Origin: Comamonadaceae bacterium
GTDB lineage: Bacteria > Pseudomonadota > Gammaproteobacteria > Burkholderiales > Burkholderiaceae_C
Length of the DNA: 32,715 nt
NCBI GenBank assembly: GCA_947450645.1
Contig: CANFWH010000026.1
Location: 1 to 32,715, forward strand
Reading direction: 5' to 3'
Shown here one piece after another: positions 17,020 through 25,749 of this stretch. A program made the position numbers and the translations under genes. How positions within the stretch are numbered: position 1 is the first letter of the stretch; the number at the start of each line of letters is the position of its first letter. The notes below the pieces were generated by a model that searched no databases, was not told the DNA's origin, and saw nothing but the letters and a program-made list of their open reading frames with translations.

Positions 17020-17048
17020 ATTATAAGGCAGGTTGAAGGGTTCGCCAA
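17020..17048 (-). promoter_or_regulatory. Sigma70 promoter of tRNA-Arg inside the dnaQ 3' end
   Basis: On the minus strand TTGGCG (17048-17043), a 17-bp spacer and a perfect TATAAT (17025-17020) lie 12 nt before the tRNA 5' end. The -10 overlaps the dnaQ stop (TAA, 17023-17021). Spacing and position are ideal for initiation near 17013. Confidence 0.75.
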
Positions 17049-17731
17049 ACAGTTTTTCCGCCGCTGGCTTTGTCTAACTGCACAAGCATCGCATCGTGCT
17101 CGGCTGTTTCACTCTCATTGGCTCGCAAAACAGTGAGTTCAAATTGGCTGAAATCAATGCTTAGCGTGCTAACCGACTTTTGCTCACTCGCGCTGTCCAT
17201 TAAGAGCGCATCTTGCCCACGTGTGAGTCCTATGTACACGTCCGCCAGCAGCTCTGCGTCTAACAGCGCTCCGTGCAGCTTGCGGCCCGAGTTATCCACC
17301 CCTAAGCGGTCGCACAGTGCGTCTAGGCTATTGCGCTTGCCAGGGTATTGATGTTTCGCCATCGCCAGCGAGTCCACCACCTTGGCAACCACACTGGTAA
17401 AGCGATTTTTGCCTGCACGTTTGAGTTCAGCCTCTAAAAATCCCACGTCGAACGGCGCGTTGTGGATGATGATTTCGTCTGCACCTGCAATGTAGGCTAA
17501 AAAATCGTCTGCAATTTCTGCAAATTTAGGCTTGTCGCTCAAAAATTCGGTCGTGAGGCCGTGGACGCGCAACGCACCCTCGTCGCTTTCACGCTCAGGA
17601 TTGAGGTAGTAATGTTTGTTATTGCCCGTCAGTTTGCGATTGAATAATTCGACGCAGCCGAGTTCGACAATACGGTCGCCTGTGGCGGGTGAAAGTCCCG
17701 TGGTTTCGGTGTCCAGCATGACTTGGCGCAT
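17021..17731 (-). CDS. dnaQ: DNA polymerase III epsilon subunit (3'-5' proofreading exonuclease)
   Basis: The 236-residue protein has the DEDDh exonuclease motifs: Exo I D7/E9 in MLDTETTGL, Exo II NAPFDVGFLEAEL, and Exo III HGALLDAELLADVYIGL. This subunit proofreads the replicative polymerase. The C-terminal ~50 residues carry the segment expected to contact the alpha subunit. It starts 17 nt after fdx and in the same direction, so it is likely reached by isc operon read-through, although it may have its own promoter. Its end carries the tRNA-Arg promoter. An AGGG stretch precedes the ATG. Confidence 0.95.
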   Translation of the reverse strand: MRQVMLDTETTGLSPATGDRIVELGCVELFNRKLTGNNKHYYLNPERESDEGALRVHGLTTEFLSDKPKFAEIADDFLAYIAGADEIIIHNAPFDVGFLEAELKRAGKNRFTSVVAKVVDSLAMAKHQYPGKRNSLDALCDRLGVDNSGRKLHGALLDAELLADVYIGLTRGQDALLMDSASEQKSVSTLSIDFSQFELTVLRANESETAEHDAMLVQLDKASGGKTVWRTLQPAL

Positions 17732-17748
17732 GAGTCTCTACCCTTAAC

Positions 17749-18090
17749 TTAATGAAGTTCTTTGGCGTGGTTGATGGTGTATTTTGGAATCTCCACCACC
17801 AAATCCGTTTGTGCTACGAAGGCTTGGCACGACAAGCGCGAGTTGGGCTCTAGCCCCCAAGCACGATCCAGCAAATCTTCTTCGTTTTCGTCCATTTCGT
17901 TCAAGCTGTTAAAACCCTCGCGCACGATGATGTGGCAGGTGGTGCAAGCACAGCTCATATCGCAAGCGTGCTCGATGGCAATGCCGTGCTCCAAAAGCGC
18001 TTCGCAAATACTGTCACCGCTGGAGGCCTTAATGGACGTGCCCTCAGGGCAAATCTCGGCATGTGGAAGAATTTTGATAGTAATGGACAT
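17749..18090 (-). CDS. fdx: Isc-type 2Fe-2S ferredoxin
   Basis: The 113-residue adrenodoxin-like ferredoxin has cluster ligands C43, C49 and C52 in HACDMSCACTTCH, plus C88 in RLSCQAF. These are each one position later than in E. coli Fdx. It supplies electrons during cluster assembly on IscU. It is the last isc gene; no iscX is present and dnaQ follows directly. The gap to hscA is 3 nt, so translation is tightly coupled. Confidence 0.96.
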   Translation of the reverse strand: MSITIKILPHAEICPEGTSIKASSGDSICEALLEHGIAIEHACDMSCACTTCHIIVREGFNSLNEMDENEEDLLDRAWGLEPNSRLSCQAFVAQTDLVVEIPKYTINHAKELH

Positions 18091-18093
18091 GGT

Positions 18094-19911
18094 TTAGATA
18101 TTCTCGATGTTTTTGCCAGCTAATGCACGTGCAATGCCAGCATTCATTCTGGCAGCGGCAAACGCTTCTGTGGCTTTGGCAAGTTTTGCTGTTGCAGCCT
18201 CAATCGCCTTGGCATCTTCCAAAGTTTTGGAGACCGTGCAAGCCGCCATCAATTTATCAATTTGAGATTGCGACTTGGCATCTAATAAATCACGATCTGA
18301 GCTAAGTGCCGACTGCACCGCAATCACCATGCGATCCGCTTCCAGTCTTGCTTCGGCCAAGGCCCGCGCGGCCATATCTTGTGCCGCTGTACCAAAGCTG
18401 TCCTTCAACATGGTGGCAATTTGCTCGTCGGTCAATCCATAGCTGGGCTTCACGTTAATGCGCGCTAGGGCGCCTGAGTTTTGCTCCACTGCCGCAACGT
18501 TGAGCAAACCATCCGCATCCACGGTAAACGTAACACGAATCTTGGCCACGCCTGCCGCCATCGGTGGGATGCCGCGTAGCTCAAAACGCGCCAAGCTACG
18601 GCAATCCGCTACCAAATCGCGTTCGCCCTGCACCACATGCAATGCCAGCGCGGTTTGCCCGTCTTGGTAGGTCGTAAAGTCTTGCGCCATTGCAGTGGGA
18701 ATGGTTTGATTGCGCGGCACGATGCGCTCCACCAAACCGCCCATGGTCTCGATACCCAGCGAGAGCGGAATCACATCTAACAGCAGCATGTCGTCCGCAT
18801 CCGTACCCGTTTTGTTACCCGCCAATTGATTGGCCTGAATGGCAGCGCCTAGCGCTACCACTTCATCGGGGTTGAGGTTGACAAGTGGCGGCTTGCCAAA
18901 GAACTCGCCCACCACAGCTTGAATATGCGGCATACGCGTAGAGCCGCCGACCATCACCGTGCCGTCGATATCCGCAGGTTTCAGCTTGGCATCGCGCAGG
19001 GCCTTTTTGACTGCTGCAAGCGTTCGATCGGTGAGTGGTTTTGTGATCTCTACAAACTGTGCTCGTGTGATGGTCTGGTCGCCCACCTGCACCATCTCTT
19101 CCGTGGTCAGTTTTTCTTTTACTTTTCGTGCTTCAAACGTGCTGACTTTGCCTTTCAAAAATACCGCAACAGCATGGTCGTAATCATCACCACCCAAGGC
19201 GGAGTCACCGCCCGTGGCGACCACTTCAAACACGCCTTTAGCAAGTCGCAAAATGGAGATATCAAACGTGCCTCCACCCAAATCATAAATAGCGTACACA
19301 CCCTCGGCTGCGTTATCTAAACCATACGCAATTGCTGCGGCTGTGGGCTCGTTAATCAATCGGAGCACATTCAATCCAGCTAACTGTGCCGCATCCTTGG
19401 TGGCTTGGCGCTGCGCGTCGTCAAAATAAGCGGGCACGGTAATCACGGCACCAAAAATATCGTCATCGAACGTGTCTTCGGCGCGATACCTAAGCGTCGC
19501 CAAAATTTCGGCGCTCACCTCAACAGGAGACTTCTCACCAGCAACCGTTTGAATGCTCACCATTCCGTCTTTTGCAGCCAAGTGATAGGGTAACGATGCC
19601 ACATTTGATATATCCGCTAGGCCACGTCCCATAAGACGTTTGACAGAAGCGATGGTGTTAGTAGGGTCGCTAATTTGAGTCGCAACAGCCGCAAAACCGA
19701 TCTCGCGTTTGTCCTCACCGTCTTGAGTTTTGACATAGCGAACGACTGACGGCAAAAGCACGCGGCCTTGCTCGTCTGGCAGGCACTCCGCAACGCCACT
19801 ACGCACACTCGCCACTAACGAATGCGTCGTGCCAAGGTCAATGCCAATGGCGATACGCCGCGCATGTGGATCTGGCGCTTGGTTGGGTTCGGAGATTTGC
19901 AGGAGAGCCAT
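18094..19911 (-). CDS. hscA: Fe-S assembly Hsp70-type chaperone HscA
   Basis: The 605-residue DnaK-family ATPase has the phosphate-1 loop [12 protein letters not shown], the phosphate-2 region [14 protein letters not shown], and the adenosine loop [15 protein letters not shown]. The beta-sandwich begins near [17 protein letters not shown]. With HscB it binds the LPPVK site of IscU and drives cluster transfer. The segment after [17 protein letters not shown] looks roughly 20 residues shorter than in E. coli HscA, while the rest aligns well. That is a local shortening of the nucleotide-domain lobe rather than a truncation. The gap to hscB is 26 nt. Confidence 0.95.
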   Translation of the reverse strand: MALLQISEPNQAPDPHARRIAIGIDLGTTHSLVASVRSGVAECLPDEQGRVLLPSVVRYVKTQDGEDKREIGFAAVATQISDPTNTIASVKRLMGRGLADISNVASLPYHLAAKDGMVSIQTVAGEKSPVEVSAEILATLRYRAEDTFDDDIFGAVITVPAYFDDAQRQATKDAAQLAGLNVLRLINEPTAAAIAYGLDNAAEGVYAIYDLGGGTFDISILRLAKGVFEVVATGGDSALGGDDYDHAVAVFLKGKVSTFEARKVKEKLTTEEMVQVGDQTITRAQFVEITKPLTDRTLAAVKKALRDAKLKPADIDGTVMVGGSTRMPHIQAVVGEFFGKPPLVNLNPDEVVALGAAIQANQLAGNKTGTDADDMLLLDVIPLSLGIETMGGLVERIVPRNQTIPTAMAQDFTTYQDGQTALALHVVQGERDLVADCRSLARFELRGIPPMAAGVAKIRVTFTVDADGLLNVAAVEQNSGALARINVKPSYGLTDEQIATMLKDSFGTAAQDMAARALAEARLEADRMVIAVQSALSSDRDLLDAKSQSQIDKLMAACTVSKTLEDAKAIEAATAKLAKATEAFAAARMNAGIARALAGKNIENI

Positions 19912-19937
19912 AAAATTTGGGAATGTCGATTTAACTT

Positions 19938-20468
19938 TTACAAACGATCTTCTAATTCAGATTCAAACTTGTCTAAGAACATGAGGCTGCGAACCAAGCT
20001 GGAGGCCTTGTCGTATGTGGCTTGCGGGGCATTTTCATTGTCTAAAGCACGACCACATTGGGCTAGCAGGTTTTGCTTCTGCGCAGATACCTCAGCCAAG
20101 AGTGTTTCAATTTGTCCATCGCTGGTTGCATCGTCTGCCGCCTCACGCCACTCGATTTGCTGCATCAAAAATGCAGCGGGCATGGCGGTGTTATTTTCGG
20201 CATTGATGGGTGCGCCGCGTAGTTCACACAAGTAAGCGGCGCGTTTGAGCGGGTCTTTGAGCCGTTGATACGCTTCGTTAATTCGCACGCTCCACTGCAT
20301 GGCGAGGCGCTGAGCAGTCGCTCCTTGCGCGGCAAATTTATCGGGATGCGCTTCGCGTTGTAGCGCTTTCCATTTGGCGTCTAGGTTGGATGCATCTTGC
20401 GCAAATTTTTCGACCAATCCAAAGAGAACAAAGTCGTTATCGGCAAGATTAGACACGGAAGGACTCAC
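19938..20468 (-). CDS. hscB: J-domain co-chaperone HscB
   Basis: This 176-residue protein has a J domain with the invariant HPD at 41-43 (REAHPDKF) and [17 protein letters not shown], followed by a three-helix IscU-binding domain ([11 protein letters not shown]). It stimulates HscA and delivers IscU. The GTG at 20468 overlaps iscA by 20 nt; a GTG four codons later (20456) is an alternative. The first ~9 residues extend beyond the E. coli protein, which begins nearer the LFGL helix. Confidence 0.93.
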   Translation of the reverse strand: MSPSVSNLADNDFVLFGLVEKFAQDASNLDAKWKALQREAHPDKFAAQGATAQRLAMQWSVRINEAYQRLKDPLKRAAYLCELRGAPINAENNTAMPAAFLMQQIEWREAADDATSDGQIETLLAEVSAQKQNLLAQCGRALDNENAPQATYDKASSLVRSLMFLDKFESELEDRL

Positions 20469-20772
20469 CGCAGCCGCAGCGATCGCGCTCGTTCGGGTTA
20501 ATGAATTTGAAGCCTTCGTTCAAACCTTCGCGGGTGTAATCAAGCGTCGTGCCTTCGATATACGGCAAGCTTTTCGGATCGACCAGCACCTTGATGCCGC
20601 GGTCTTCAAACACCACGTCTTCTGGCATTTGCTCGTCCACGTATTCCAGCTTGTACGCCAAACCCGAGCAGCCCGTGGTCTTAACGCCAAGGCGCACGCC
20701 AAGGCCTTTGGCGCGCTTGGCGAGGTAACGGATGACGTGCTTGGCAGCGGTTTCGGACAGCGTGACGGACAT
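20449..20772 (-). CDS. iscA: A-type Fe-S carrier IscA
   Basis: With the ATG at 20772 the protein is 107 residues and its cluster cysteines fall at C35 (TTGCSGL), C99 and C101 (RCGCGESF), exactly the E. coli numbering. A longer frame reaching upstream into iscU (20817) would add 15 unrelated residues and was rejected. IscA carries Fe-S clusters to target apoproteins. It begins 4 nt after the iscU stop. Confidence 0.96.
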   Translation of the reverse strand: MSVTLSETAAKHVIRYLAKRAKGLGVRLGVKTTGCSGLAYKLEYVDEQMPEDVVFEDRGIKVLVDPKSLPYIEGTTLDYTREGLNEGFKFINPNERDRCGCGESFRV

Positions 20773-20776
20773 AGTT

Positions 20777-21175
20777 TTATGCAGCGACTGCTGTTCCCAT
20801 TTTGGCTTTGTAGTCATTCACAGCGGCTTTGATCGCGTCTTCCGCGAGGATGGAGCAGTGAATCTTAACGGGCGGCAGCGCTAACTCTTCAGCGATTTGA
20901 CTGTTCTTGAGTGCCGCGGCTTCATCCAGCGTCTTACCCTTGACCCATTCAGTCACAAGCGAGCTGGATGCAATGGCCGAGCCGCAGCCATAGGTTTTAA
21001 AGCGTGCGTCTTCGATGATGCCCGTCACAGGGTTGACCTTGATTTGCAGCTTCATCACGTCGCCGCAAGCGGGTGCGCCCACCATGCCCGTGCCAACGGA
21101 GTCGTCGCCCTTGTCGAAGCTGCCGACATTGCGTGGGTTTTCGTAGTGATCAACTACTTTGTCTGAATAAGCCAT
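20777..21175 (-). CDS. iscU: Fe-S cluster scaffold IscU
   Basis: The 132-residue scaffold has ligands C37 ([11 protein letters not shown]), a second Cys in [13 protein letters not shown] and a third in [11 protein letters not shown], with the conserved Asp two residues after C37. The LPPVK sequence recognised by HscA is intact. Clusters form here from sulfur delivered by IscS. It is 18 nt behind iscS, with AAGGAGCA before the ATG. Confidence 0.97.
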   Translation of the reverse strand: MAYSDKVVDHYENPRNVGSFDKGDDSVGTGMVGAPACGDVMKLQIKVNPVTGIIEDARFKTYGCGSAIASSSLVTEWVKGKTLDEAAALKNSQIAEELALPPVKIHCSILAEDAIKAAVNDYKAKMGTAVAA

Positions 21176-21193
21176 GATGTGCTCCTTTAAAAA

Positions 21194-22414
21194 TTAATGC
21201 GCTGACCACTGAATCGTGGAAATATCAATACCGTCTTGGTACATCTCCCACAGCGGCGAGAGGTCGCGCAGCTTCGCCACATTTTCTTTAATCGTTTTGA
21301 CCGCGAAGTCCATTTCTTCTTCGGTGGTCCAGCGGCCAATCGTCATACGAAGGCTGCTGTGCGCGAGTTCGTCACTTCGTCCTAGGGCACGTAACACATA
21401 GCTTGGCTCGAGGCTGGCACTGGTACAAGCCGATCCGCTAGAGACCGCGAGTCCTTTGATACCCATGATGAGCGACTCGCCTTCGACGTAGTTAAAACTC
21501 ATGTTCAGGTTGTGCGGCACGCGCTGAGTCTCGTGGCCGTTAATGAATACTTGCTCAATGTCCTTCAAACCATTGAGCAGACGATCATGGAGAACGCGGA
21601 TGCGTTTGTTTTCCTCATGCATTTCAAGCTTGGCAATGCGATACGCTTCGCCCATGCCCACGCACTGATGCGTCGGCAATGTGCCCGAACGCATACCGCG
21701 CTCGTGACCGCCGCCGTGCATTTGTGCCTCGATACGGATGCGGGGTTTGCGTCGAACGTAAAGTGCGCCAATGCCCTTGGGCCCGTAAGTTTTGTGCGAA
21801 GTGAGGCTCATCAAATCGACGGGCAAAGCGGTGAGGTCAATATCCACACGGCCTGTGGCTTGGGCTGCATCCACATGGAAGATGACGCCCTTCTCACGGC
21901 AAATGTTACCAATCGCTGTGATGTCTTGAATCACGCCGATTTCGTTGTTCACAAACATCACGCTGGCAAGGATGGTGTCGGGGCGAATCGCCGCTTTGAA
22001 CACATCCAAATTGAGCAAACCATCTTCTTGAACATCAAGGTAGGTCACTTCAAAACCTTGGCGCTCTAGCTCGCGCATGGTGTCCAGCACAGCTTTGTGC
22101 TCGGTTTTTACCGTAATGAGGTGCTTGCCCTTAGTTTTGTAAAAACCCGCCGCGCCTTTGATGGCGAGGTTGTTGGATTCGGTTGCGCCACTGGTCCAGA
22201 CGATTTCGCGCACGTCAGCGCCAATCAGAGCGGCCACGTGGCCACGTGCATCTTCCACCGCTGCTTCGGCCTCCCAGCCCCACGCGTGTGAACGCGACGC
22301 TGGGTTGCCAAAGTGCTCGCGCAACCACGGAATCATGGCATCCACCACGCGTGGATCGCAGGGATTCGTGGCGCTGTAATCCATGTAGATGGGGAAGTGA
22401 GGAGTGCTGTTCAT
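21194..22414 (-). CDS. iscS: Cysteine desulfurase IscS
   Basis: This 406-residue PLP enzyme converts cysteine to alanine and a protein-bound persulfide. The PLP lysine is K208 in [11 protein letters not shown], and the mobile-loop catalytic cysteine is C330 in [17 protein letters not shown]; both are offset by two from E. coli. [14 protein letters not shown] and [12 protein letters not shown] are further family blocks. The ATG overlaps the iscR stop by 4 nt. Confidence 0.97.
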   Translation of the reverse strand: MNSTPHFPIYMDYSATNPCDPRVVDAMIPWLREHFGNPASRSHAWGWEAEAAVEDARGHVAALIGADVREIVWTSGATESNNLAIKGAAGFYKTKGKHLITVKTEHKAVLDTMRELERQGFEVTYLDVQEDGLLNLDVFKAAIRPDTILASVMFVNNEIGVIQDITAIGNICREKGVIFHVDAAQATGRVDIDLTALPVDLMSLTSHKTYGPKGIGALYVRRKPRIRIEAQMHGGGHERGMRSGTLPTHQCVGMGEAYRIAKLEMHEENKRIRVLHDRLLNGLKDIEQVFINGHETQRVPHNLNMSFNYVEGESLIMGIKGLAVSSGSACTSASLEPSYVLRALGRSDELAHSSLRMTIGRWTTEEEMDFAVKTIKENVAKLRDLSPLWEMYQDGIDISTIQWSAH

Positions 22415-22947
22415 GATTTACCGCCAAAGCTGCTAAATGATCCAATGTTAAATACTGAGTTGGGTGCTTTCAAAGTCATCGGCTTGGCGATCACTTTCTT
22501 TTTAAGGCCTGTTCCCTTACCGTCAATCGTCCAGCCGTTGTCGATTTGCTCTTTTACGAGTTTGTCCAGCGTAATGCCATCCAAGAATTTAAACATGTGC
22601 TGGTTGAGCGACTCCCACAGGTCATGTGTCATACACATGCCGCCACCATCGCCACAGTCTTGCGAACCGCCGCAGCTAGTGGCATCAATCGTCTCGTCCA
22701 CCGATGTGATGATGTCGGCCACTGAAATCAAATCCATGCTGCGTGACAGGGTGTAACCACCGCCAGGCCCGCGCACCGCTTCTACCAAGGATTTGCGACG
22801 TAATTTAGAGAAGAGTTGTTCGAGATAAGAGAGCGAAATTTGTTGCCGCTCAGCGACCCCTGCCAACGTGACAGGACCACTGGATACACGCAGGCCAATG
22901 TCCAGCATGGCTGTGACAGCAAAACGACCTTTGGTAGTGAGGCGCAT
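22411..22947 (-). CDS. iscR: Fe-S-sensing repressor IscR (Rrf2 family)
   Basis: The 178-residue Rrf2 regulator has a winged helix ([17 protein letters not shown], then [29 protein letters not shown]). The cluster-binding segment has C92, C98 and C105 with H108. The third Cys and the His are one residue later than in E. coli, so the loop between C98 and C105 is one residue longer. When loaded with a 2Fe-2S cluster it represses this operon. It heads iscRSUA-hscBA-fdx, and a matching operator lies just upstream. Confidence 0.96.
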   Translation of the reverse strand: MRLTTKGRFAVTAMLDIGLRVSSGPVTLAGVAERQQISLSYLEQLFSKLRRKSLVEAVRGPGGGYTLSRSMDLISVADIITSVDETIDATSCGGSQDCGDGGGMCMTHDLWESLNQHMFKFLDGITLDKLVKEQIDNGWTIDGKGTGLKKKVIAKPMTLKAPNSVFNIGSFSSFGGKS

Positions 22948-22970
22948 AATAAATAGACTTTAAAAATTGA

Positions 22971-22995
22971 GTAGTTGACTGTTTTACTCAAGTTT
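22971..22995. promoter_or_regulatory. IscR type-1 operator upstream of iscR
   Basis: GTAGTTGACTGTTTTACTC then AAGTTT closely matches the 25-bp type-1 IscR consensus ATASYYGACTRWNNNAGTCRRSTAT. The left half is nearly perfect (TAGTTGACT) and the right half reads ACTCAAG. It lies 24 bp before the iscR start, where it could occlude the promoter. Exact -35/-10 elements are not clear; a TTGAGT on the minus strand within the site is a candidate -35. Confidence 0.65.
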
Positions 22996-23000
22996 AACAG

Positions 23001-23025
23001 ATTTCCTACTGAAATGGTAGGAAAT
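23001..23025. promoter_or_regulatory. 25-bp palindrome beside the IscR operator, possible second operator
   Basis: ATTTCCTAC-TGAAATG-GTAGGAAAT is a perfect 9-bp inverted repeat of the same 25-bp length as the IscR site. Its centre is 30 bp away, about three helical turns. It keeps the CCTACT/GGTAGG pattern that partly resembles the IscR half-sites. It lies between iscR and the end of the dehydratase gene. A binding site for another regulator is equally possible. Confidence 0.5.
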
Positions 23026-23038
23026 TGGCGTGCAAAAA

Positions 23039-24769
23039 CTAGTCTGCTGCCCGCAAAAAGTCAAAGTCCACGCCCTTGTCGGCTTGCAGCACGGTTTGCA
23101 AAAATAGTTTTTTGTAGCCGCGTTTGGCTGTGGGTTCAATCACGGGATTTGCTTTAGCGCGTGCTGCTAATTCGGCGTCGCTCACGAGTAAACTAATCTC
23201 GCGGTTTTTGACCGAGAGCCGAATACGATCACCGTTTTGCACATACGCGAGAGGTCCGCCAATTGCCGACTCGGGCGTCACGTGCAGCACGATGGTTCCG
23301 TAGCCTGTGCCACTCATGCGTCCGTCGGAAATGCGCACCATGTCCTTCACGCCTGCCTTGCCCAGCTTCATGGGGATCGGCAAATAGCCCGCTTCGGGCA
23401 TACCCGGTGCGCCTTTTGGGCCGATGTTTTTGAGCACCAAGATGTCATCCGCGTTGACATCCAAATCTGGCAAATCAATACGCGCCGCCATGTCGGCTGC
23501 ATTTTCAAATACCACCGCGCGGCCCTCACTCTCCATCAGTTTTGCGTCCGCTGCCGACTGCTTAATGATCGCGCCACCAGGAGCAAGATTGCCCTTCAAA
23601 ACAGCAATGCCGCCCTGCGGATAAATTGGGCTGTTGAAGGGGCGCACCACGTCTTGCTTGAAACCCGTTTTGCCTGATTTTTCTTGCGCCTCCAACTCTT
23701 CGCCTAGCGTGCGTCCCGTCACAGTCAGCGCATTCAGCTTGAGCAGTGGGCGCAGTTCGTGCAAGAGAGTCGCCATACCGCCCGCATCATGGAAATGCTC
23801 CATGTAATGTTCGCCCGATGGCTTTAGGTCAAGTAGCACAGGGGTTTCGCGCCCCATCGCATCCAGCTTGTCCATGTCGATGTCCAGCCCCACGCGCCCG
23901 GCCATCGCGGCCAAATGCACGATGCCATTGGTTGAGCCGCCAATCGCAAGTAACACGCGCATGGCGTTTTCAAAAGCATCCGCCGTTAAGATTTTGTCGA
24001 TGGTGAGCCCGTCTATCGCCATTTGCACCGCGCGCGCGCCCGTCTCTTCTGCCACGCGAATGCGGTCTGCCGTCACGGCTGGCGGCGATGCACCGCCCGG
24101 TACGGTCATGCCCAGCGCCTCGGCAATACAGGCCATCGTGCTGGCCGTACCCATGACCGAGCACGTACCCACGCTGGCGACCAATTGGTTATTCACTTCG
24201 TCCTTCTGCGCCTCGTCAATTTCGCCTGCGCGAAACTTAGCCCAATAACGGCGGCAATCGGTACACGCGCCCACGCGCTCGCTGCGGTGCGAGCCCGTCA
24301 GCATGGAACCTGTGATGAGCTGAATGGTGGGAATGTTCGCCGAGGCTGCGCCCATCAGTTGCGCAGGAACGGTCTTGTCACAACCACCAATCAGCACGAC
24401 GGCATCCATGGGCTGGGCGCGAATCATCTCTTCGGTGTCCATCGACATGAGGTTGCGCAAATACATGCTGGTGGGTGATGCAAAGCTTTCGTGGATGGAG
24501 ATTGTTGGGAAGTCCATCGGCAAGCCTCCCGCCAGCATGATGCCACGCTTGACCGCTTCAATCAGCTGCATCATATTGCCGTGACAGGGGTTGTAGGCAG
24601 AGCCTGTATTGGCAATGCCTACGACAGGACGCGGCTTGGCTTGTGTGCCTAAAGCGTTATCGGTATATCCCGCACCTTTGATAAATGCTTTACGCAAAAA
24701 ATAAGAAAAATCCACGTCGCCGTAGCTGGTGAGCCCTTTATTCATGCCACTTGGCGAGGTTTTACTCAT
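23039..24769 (-). CDS. IlvD/Edd-family sugar-acid dehydratase (L-arabinonate dehydratase-like)
   Basis: This 576-residue enzyme has the iron-sulfur ligands C62 (NPCHGN), C130 (GGCDKT, with the carbamylation lysine K132) and C203 (VGTCSVMGTAS), plus the proposed catalytic Ser486 in DGRMSGTGYG. Length and cysteine spacing fit the pentonate/hexonate dehydratase branch (from memory, Rhizobium L-arabinonate dehydratase uses C59, C127 and C200) rather than branched-chain IlvD. It removes water from an aldonic acid to give a 2-keto-3-deoxy acid. The DapA-family gene 14 nt upstream would process that product. The exact sugar is not predictable. Confidence 0.87.
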   Translation of the reverse strand: MSKTSPSGMNKGLTSYGDVDFSYFLRKAFIKGAGYTDNALGTQAKPRPVVGIANTGSAYNPCHGNMMQLIEAVKRGIMLAGGLPMDFPTISIHESFASPTSMYLRNLMSMDTEEMIRAQPMDAVVLIGGCDKTVPAQLMGAASANIPTIQLITGSMLTGSHRSERVGACTDCRRYWAKFRAGEIDEAQKDEVNNQLVASVGTCSVMGTASTMACIAEALGMTVPGGASPPAVTADRIRVAEETGARAVQMAIDGLTIDKILTADAFENAMRVLLAIGGSTNGIVHLAAMAGRVGLDIDMDKLDAMGRETPVLLDLKPSGEHYMEHFHDAGGMATLLHELRPLLKLNALTVTGRTLGEELEAQEKSGKTGFKQDVVRPFNSPIYPQGGIAVLKGNLAPGGAIIKQSAADAKLMESEGRAVVFENAADMAARIDLPDLDVNADDILVLKNIGPKGAPGMPEAGYLPIPMKLGKAGVKDMVRISDGRMSGTGYGTIVLHVTPESAIGGPLAYVQNGDRIRLSVKNREISLLVSDAELAARAKANPVIEPTAKRGYKKLFLQTVLQADKGVDFDFLRAAD

Positions 24770-24783
24770 TTTTCAAACTCGTT

Positions 24784-25740
24784 TTAAATTTTAGAAAAAT
24801 TTGGCATATCAAAACCCAACGCCTTGAGTTCTGCCAGCAACGTTTGCGCTGTTGCCTCGTTCATTTTGACTAGCGGTGGACGCACGGTTGACCACTCAGA
24901 TTGACCCGAGAACTCAGCCGCTACGCGCTTCATGGCGGAAATCATTTGGTTCGCTTGAATCACCTTACGCACGGCATCAATCTTGGCTTGCAGCTCGGCC
25001 ATTTTGGGCGTCACGCCGTTAGCTTTGTACTCGGCAAACACAGCGTGAATGGCCGCAGGGTTGATGTTCGCGGTCGCGCTAATACAGCCCACGCCACCAA
25101 TCGCGAGTGCTTGTGACAGCGGCAATTCGCTACCTGGGAAGACATCGAAGCCGCCCGCCGCAAAGTTATCAATCATCGCCTTGGTGTTGTCCCACACGCC
25201 CGACGAATCCTTGACGCCGACCACCGTATCGGGATAGCGCTTACGCAGCATCTCAACCAAGTTGAGCGTAATCGGCACGCCCGACACCGCAGGGATGTGG
25301 TACAGGTACACCTTGAGCTTGTCGTTGGCTACGCGCTCAATCACTTCCGAGAAATAGGTAAACAAGCCTTCGTCGCTCACACCTTTGTAATAAAAGGGCG
25401 GCAGCATCAAGCAGCCCGCCGCGCCGCCTTCTACGGCGTGCTTCGTCAACGTGGCAGCATCCGAAATCGAGCAAGCCCCCGTGCCTGGCATCATGCGGTT
25501 TGCGGGTACACCTGCCTCCAAGAGCTTATCCAGCAAGGTTTGGCGCTCAGGTACTGATAGCGAAGCGGCTTCGGAGTTGGTGCCAAAAATGGCGAGTCCA
25601 ACGTTGTTAGAAACAAGCCATTTGCAATGCGCGATGTAACGCGCCACATCAGGCTCTAGGTTGGGTTTAAACGGGGTGAGAACGGGCGAGAGGATGCCTT
25701 GAATACGCACGATGGATGCAATGTTTGATGATGTTGTCAT
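24784..25740 (-). CDS. DapA/NAL-family aldolase or dehydratase, likely acting on a 2-keto-3-deoxy sugar acid
   Basis: The 318-residue TIM-barrel protein has the Schiff-base lysine K177 (VVGVKDSSG) and the catalytic tyrosine Y147 (YLYHIPA). The pyruvate-binding loop is FGTNSEAASLS, where true DHDPS has GTTGE. That substitution and the paired dehydratase argue against lysine biosynthesis. They favour a 2-keto-3-deoxy-pentonate/hexonate aldolase or an L-2-keto-3-deoxyarabonate dehydratase. It starts 9 nt behind uvrB and precedes the dehydratase gene by 14 nt, so all three may be transcribed together. Confidence 0.87.
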   Translation of the reverse strand: MTTSSNIASIVRIQGILSPVLTPFKPNLEPDVARYIAHCKWLVSNNVGLAIFGTNSEAASLSVPERQTLLDKLLEAGVPANRMMPGTGACSISDAATLTKHAVEGGAAGCLMLPPFYYKGVSDEGLFTYFSEVIERVANDKLKVYLYHIPAVSGVPITLNLVEMLRKRYPDTVVGVKDSSGVWDNTKAMIDNFAAGGFDVFPGSELPLSQALAIGGVGCISATANINPAAIHAVFAEYKANGVTPKMAELQAKIDAVRKVIQANQMISAMKRVAAEFSGQSEWSTVRPPLVKMNEATAQTLLAELKALGFDMPNFSKI

Positions 25741-25749
25741 AGCTTAATT

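Noticed and set aside
17732..17748. iscX at the end of the isc operon
   Set aside because: Only 17 nt separate fdx from dnaQ, so no iscX is encoded here.
21512..22069. Plus-strand open frame of 185 codons within iscS
   Set aside because: Antisense to the PLP and catalytic regions of IscS; no independent motif.
24784..25740. True dapA (dihydrodipicolinate synthase)
   Set aside because: The GTNSE loop and pairing with a sugar-acid dehydratase fit the wider DapA/NAL family better than lysine biosynthesis.
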